NCBI RefSeq assembly: GCF_021134715.1
Contig: NC_060022.1
Span: 2,671,001-2,735,000, forward strand
Origin: Daphnia pulex
Lineage: Eukaryota; Arthropoda; Branchiopoda; Diplostraca; Daphniidae
DNA length: 64,000 nucleotides
Reading direction: 5' to 3'
Part shown: positions 59,727 through 64,000 of the stretch, piece after piece
How the letters are laid out: each line of letters starts with the position of its first letter
Position numbering within the stretch: the first letter of the stretch is position 1
Position numbers and translations under genes: made by a program
Notes under the pieces: generated by a model
Told to the model about the DNA's origin: nothing
What the model saw: the letters and a program-made list of their open reading frames with translations, nothing else
Databases searched by the model: none

Positions 59727-61393
59727 GTAAATAAAGAAATTTATATTTGTCATTTTCTGTTAAAAGCTTATGGTATAGCAGAGTAGATGGTATTGTTATG
59801 GCAAAATTTTATAGTTTTACTTGAAATGTCATTTTGAATTTCTAAAAAAAAGAGTTCTTTCATAATTTTGCAATGTAAAAATGGCATGTTAGTAATTTCA
59901 GTTGTTCGTCGTAGTTACCCCATCTCATTCCTGATAGCGGAATTTTTTTTTGCACATTTCAATTTCGGTAAAAATTAAACCTTGATACATTGAAGAGAAA
60001 ACTTTCACATAGCATTTTGCTTCGTTCGAATACTCAACTTGAATTTTACTCTAGATCACTCTAGATTTACGCTATTTTTCCTGTTTAAAATTTGATACTA
60101 TTTGAAACGATAATTTGGTCACGGAAATAATCAGGGCGTTCATTTTTGCCATTAGTGTTGATTGTACGGAGATTGTAACGCGTTTTGATGTTCTATGACC
60201 CTCGGCTTCAGTCTATCCATAAAATAAGTCCAGTGTCGTGTGGGAAATACAAAATAATAACTCTCGGCTTGTTGCGCAACAATGGGTTTTGTAACTTGAC
60301 AGAGGACACCTGGGAATTCCACCCCATAAGAATAGAGGAACTTAAAGGTTCTTTTATCTTGCGTCAGCACGCCAACACGTTTTCCATTCACGTATCCACA
60401 GGATTCCCAAGATGACGATCACGTAATGCTTGAAGCAATTTCAGTTTCCTAATTTCAGTTTCCCTCGAATAGTGTGATGACCAAAGGTTTTTGGGTATGA
60501 CAATGCACTTTGGAAGTCGCTTTCTTCTGGTAAAGGCCAGAAAATAATAAGGGTGTCTCTCGTTAACTTATCTAACAGGTTTCATTAAAGCCGTATAATA
60601 TTAACTAACATAGTATTTCAAGAAGTCGTAACAAAACAAACAACACATCGGTTTTCTGAATTTTGATTTTTCACGTCCTCTTTTTTTTCTGTGAAATCAA
60701 ACTAACCCAAAGGCTTATCAGCTAGACACATTATAATATCTAGAAATGAGGCCGATCTAGCAGCAAATCCGAGGCGGGTGATTTAGTATTAGCAACTATA
60801 CAAGGCAATATGAATAAGAACAGTTACTTTGTCACCTATTTAAACGTGAATATGACACATTCGCAGCAGGAAATCGAAAGCGGGAGACTATATGGTTTTA
60901 AATATTCAGAATTTTGATAAGGGCCGAGGATTGAGAATAAAGACTAGGGTAAGTCTCGCTATGTGGGTACCGTCAGATTAAACTAGAGCCATCGCCCTTT
61001 ATTCTACTTTGCCACATATAGAAATTCGAGTCTGTTATAATTACTGACCTGGGCTCTGTCTGATCAGATTCAACCCCAATGCAGATTTGGAATGTTAAAC
61101 ACCCAATGTTATTGTTTTAGCAGCTATCTATTAGCTATCTAAAGAGGCATTTTAATTGATAAAAACCTGTTGCGTCATATACAAACGCCATCAAAACGTG
61201 ACTTGTGATAAAAACAAAATGTTTTACGCTTGAGTATAGAGCAGAGAGAAAGAAAGAAGGAGGCGGAAAAATATGAGGAGGAGTTCTCTCTACCGACAAT
61301 AACATGGTGAATGGGAATAACCAGGTAAGAAAGGGCTGTAATCCATCGGATCACCGGGGGGCAGAATCACGTGACTCACCTACGCACGCCTAG

Positions 61394-61550
61394 TATAAAA
61401 GTGGAGGTTATTCTCGTGATTACTCAGTATTCTTACAGTTTTAAAATACTTCCTTTACTTTGAACAACAAAGAGTGTCAGTTCCCTTTCGAGAAATCAAA
61501 GAAATCAAGAAATCCCACGTGCAAGCGAAGGATTTGCGAAATTAACAAAG
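61394..61550 (+). promoter_or_regulatory. Core promoter and non-coding first exon of the CHH/ITP gene
   Basis: TATAAAAG (61394-61401) is followed by TCAGT with the A at 61426, 32 bases from the first T, an ideal arthropod TATA-Inr pair. The exon 61426-61550 contains no ATG-led frame of note and ends before a GTAAAC donor. The next acceptor on this strand that leads to coding sequence is TTTTCACAG ending at 62904, 33 bases before the CHH start codon. Confidence 0.65.
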
Positions 61551-62006
61551 GTAAACAGAAAATTCTGCAAATAAGAAAGTTAATGCAACCGGAAGCGCCT
61601 TTTTGACGGCTTAGTCTACAATCAAATTTTTCTAGTTAAATATGTAGTAGTGGCACAATCTGTCGCCAATGAGTGACGCGAGTCACAATTTTCTTAATAA
61701 TAGATTAACTTTTGGAATACGAATTCGTGTTCTGATCTAATCGTCGATTGATGAGCTTTTCTGGCTCTTCTCTGACAACAACTGACAAGAATTTAACAGC
61801 TGGCTTTTTTCTGAGAAGAACTAACAAGAATTTAACAATTGGGAAATAATATTAGTTTGTTTTCAACTATTTACTTTTGGCTACATTTCTCAACCAGAAT
61901 TTTTGTTCACAAACGATTTCAATACTATTACCCAGAGTAGAATAGCTGTCTCAGACCACAGTCAAACAGAGAAGAAAAATACAATCAAATAGAGGATTTA
62001 ACTTAC

Positions 62007-62258
62007 CCAAAATTGAGGTGTCCATATTGATTTCGAACCGATTAACGGTCCCAATAAACTGTTTGATCGTGCACAACTTGTTGGTTCGGTAGGAGAGATG
62101 ACGACTGGCGATCAGGCGAGAAGCAAATTTTGAAGGTGGTCGCCACACTGGCGACAACGTGGCGTAACGGAATACAATTAAACTAAGAGAAGGGACTTGT
62201 ATGGAAATCGTCACCAAATTCATATAATATTTCCATGCTGCGTGATTGTCTTTTTATA
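62007..62258 (-). other. Candidate minus-strand promoter and first exon
   Basis: On the minus strand TATAAAAA (62258-62251) is followed by an open frame from ATG at 62223 to 62007, ending at a consensus donor TTGG|GTAAGT. The 72 codons (MNLVTISIQVPSLSLIVF...) include a hydrophobic start but match no family I know. It would lie antisense inside the first CHH/ITP intron. No downstream exon was identified. Confidence 0.3.
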
Positions 62259-62936
62259 CCAATGATTTCATCGGTCAAAAAACACGAAAGATGTGAAAAA
62301 AGATCAAGGACTCCCAAGAATTCGTGCATGTATTATCAAATCATATGTGCTATTTATAGTATCTAATTTCCACCGCTAGATGTCCAAGGGAAGAGAAATC
62401 AAACAAAACGAGGGAAAAAATAGAAAATAAAGGGGGTAAAGTATAACCGATTGTCGTATTGTCATATATGCTACACCCCCTTTTCAGTATTCCCCTAATT
62501 GGTTTAGTTCATTCGTTGTGTTCTGTTCCGGTTCCGTTGCACCGCGTTTTCTCCAATTTGAAAGTACCCCCTAACTACATACTTCTCCATGGAATTTGTG
62601 TAACTCTAAAAATTAAATTAGCATCGCACTAGCCGAAATCAGTTGGCCACTCAGTGAAAAGTGGAAGCTCAATTTAATCCTGTTTTTACAATAGCTATGT
62701 ATAACACAAACTTGATCGAGAACATATCCTCCCCCATAGTTACTAGCCTTTTCCTCTTTCCCTAATAGAGGAGGGTACATTTGTCCTTCAATAGAATGAT
62801 GCAAACTCATAAGAAAGGGAGGAAGAGGTTGCAAAATTTTCTCCTGTTACTCCCCATCCGACTATTTGAGCCGCTCTAAATAGCTGGATCATTTGTTTTC
62901 ACAGATCGAAAAAGCTCTAGGAGAACGAAGAAAACC

Positions 62937-63489
62937 ATGGCCGCAGTGCAGCAGAACGGACGCCAAACACACAGTTCCTACTCCATTCGATCTCTTTTGG
63001 GCCTAACCACTTTATTGGTGGTTTTGCTTGCCATTCTTCCGTATTATCCAACATCGGCCATGTCTGCTTTATCTAGCGGTCATCACTCCTTGTCAAAACG
63101 CTCTTTCTTCGATATCAATTGCAAGGGGCTATACGACAAAAGCATTTTTGCTCGTCTCGACCGCATTTGCCAGGATTGCTACAGTCTCTATCGCGAACCC
63201 GAGCTTCACACACTGTGCAGGTAAATTAGTTTTTGTTTTTTCTCGCCGTTTAATTTTGTCCTTAATTGAACTTGCAACATTTATCGAACAAAGATTCAAC
63301 ACACATTCATTTGTTACGACTGTAAGATTATTAACTATAACGCAAGTGTGTTGCAACTCTGTTATTAGGAAGAATTGTTTCACCACCAACTATTTCAAGG
63401 GCTGCTTAGATGCCTTGCTCATCAACGATGAAAAAGACATTCAAAGAGTGATGAAGGATATTTCAATCATTCACCAGATTCCAATTTAA
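62937..63489 (+). CDS. CHH-family neuropeptide precursor, ITP-L-like (non-amidated) splice form
   Basis: Shared exon 62937-63220 joins to 63369-63489 to give 134 aa. The hydrophobic segment at 19-37 (LLGLTTLLVVLLAIL) is the signal sequence. A short linker ends in the dibasic SLSKR (51-55), after which the mature peptide starts SFFDINCKGLYDKS. The six cysteines have CHH spacing (mature positions 7, 23, 26, 39, 43, 52). The alternative exon supplies the part after C39 (KNCFTTNYFKGCLDALL) and ends IHQIPI with no Gly, so the C-terminus cannot be amidated. In insects the equivalent ITP-L form is expressed outside neurosecretory cells and may modulate the amidated form; that function is carried over from the family. 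Confidence 0.9.
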
Positions 63490-63999
63490 AAGAGGGCATA
63501 CTGTCCAGGTATAATTAGCCATCCTTCAGCAGCTGGTTTGCCAGTCCATCTTTGCTTTTCGGCATATGTTTAATAACCGGCAAATTATTCGTGGCATCCG
63601 TTTTAGCTTACTCCGCTTTAATATCAACAACTCTTTTTCAAGGCCCAACAAGACTGGTGCCGTATTAATAAGTTTCTATGTGGCTTAACTAACTCGGTAA
63701 CAACTAAGGTATTAGCTGAACTAACTGTCAGATTTAAAAACTGGCTGGTGATTTGCGCATTTGTTTTAACCCACTTTTTAAAAGTGTTAACAATTGGATG
63801 GTGATTGTTTCTGTGTTTCTCTCCGCTCTTCTAGCGCATTCAAATTCTTCGTGCAGTAAAATTAATCGTAGTCGTGTTTTAATGTATATCCAGGTCGGAA
63901 TGTTTTACAACTCCTTTCTTCAAGGCTTGCCTCAAAGTCTTGCTTATGGAGGACCAGGATCCAGATTACTCCGAAATGATCGACAAAATTGGCCGCTAA
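62937..63999 (+). CDS. CHH-family neuropeptide precursor, ion transport peptide (amidated) splice form
   Basis: The same first coding exon (62937-63220) joins instead to 63894-63999, skipping 63369-63489, to give 129 aa. The mature peptide runs from S56 for 72 residues to Ile, followed by Gly-Arg and the stop. Removal of Arg and use of Gly gives an amidated C-terminus (EMIDKI-amide), as in type I CHH/ITP hormones. The exon provides SECFTTPFFKACLKVLLMED with C43 and C52. CHH/ITP hormones control haemolymph glucose, ion and water balance and moulting in crustaceans and insects (family knowledge). The stop codon lies one base before the window ends, so the 3' UTR is outside. Confidence 0.92.
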
Positions 64000-64000
64000 C

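Larger units (their letters stand above)
57459..61393. other. Region without a confident gene
   Basis: AT-rich. Short open frames on both strands at 60152-60415 overlap each other and have no family resemblance. A diverged duplication (58680-59350) and a core promoter (59627) are listed separately. Confidence 0.5.

Noticed and set aside
60152-60415. Overlapping open frames on both strands
   Set aside because: Both are under 80 codons, have no family resemblance, and cannot both be coding.

Overview
The window looks like nuclear DNA from a branchiopod crustacean, most likely a Daphnia-like water flea. The inference rests on three things: a CHH/ion transport peptide gene with the arthropod two-exon choice, clustered remnants of a Tyr/Thr-rich 'YYT' secreted repeat family that I associate with water fleas, and compact genes with many short GT-AG introns among AT-rich, microsatellite-rich DNA. 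There is no bacterial or viral organisation. Exon borders below were spliced by eye. Reading frame was checked across every junction, but no transcript was available.

Layout. 1-6.4 kb: no confident gene; one nested inverted repeat and one orphan exon-like segment. 6.4-8.1 kb (-): secreted cyanophycinase-like (peptidase S51) protein. 11.8-16.5 kb (+): IQ and AAA domain protein of the IQCA1/DRC11 type, a ciliary protein. 16.9-19.6 kb (+): single-pass membrane protein of unknown function. 22.0-23.8 kb (+): small Ly6/uPAR three-finger protein, probably GPI-anchored. 24-34 kb: mostly non-coding, with candidate 5' exons for the next gene. 34.0-40.4 kb (+): very-long-chain fatty acid elongase (ELOVL family) with three tandem, equal-length alternative versions of one exon. 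41-45 kb: decayed sequence with an ELOVL-like relic, a 53-bp tandem duplication, a foldback element and a TTAA-flanked piggyBac-type MITE. 45.2-48.2 kb (-): five decayed tandem copies of the YYT gene. 48.2-48.7 kb: tandem repeat of about 130 bp. 51.8-55.8 kb (+): importin-13. 55.8-57.5 kb (-): TTC4, tail-to-tail with importin-13 and only 64 bp between the stop codons. 57.5-61.4 kb: no confident gene; a diverged duplication and a core promoter. 61.4-64.0 kb (+): CHH/ITP neuropeptide gene with TATA/Inr promoter, 5' exon, shared coding exon and two alternative terminal exons.

The genes do not form a pathway; this is an ordinary eukaryotic neighbourhood of unrelated genes. The most interesting points are the tandem alternative exons in the elongase loop next to its catalytic membrane segments, the ITP/ITP-L switch, the cyanophycinase-like gene in an animal, and the young and decayed repeats between 41 and 49 kb.
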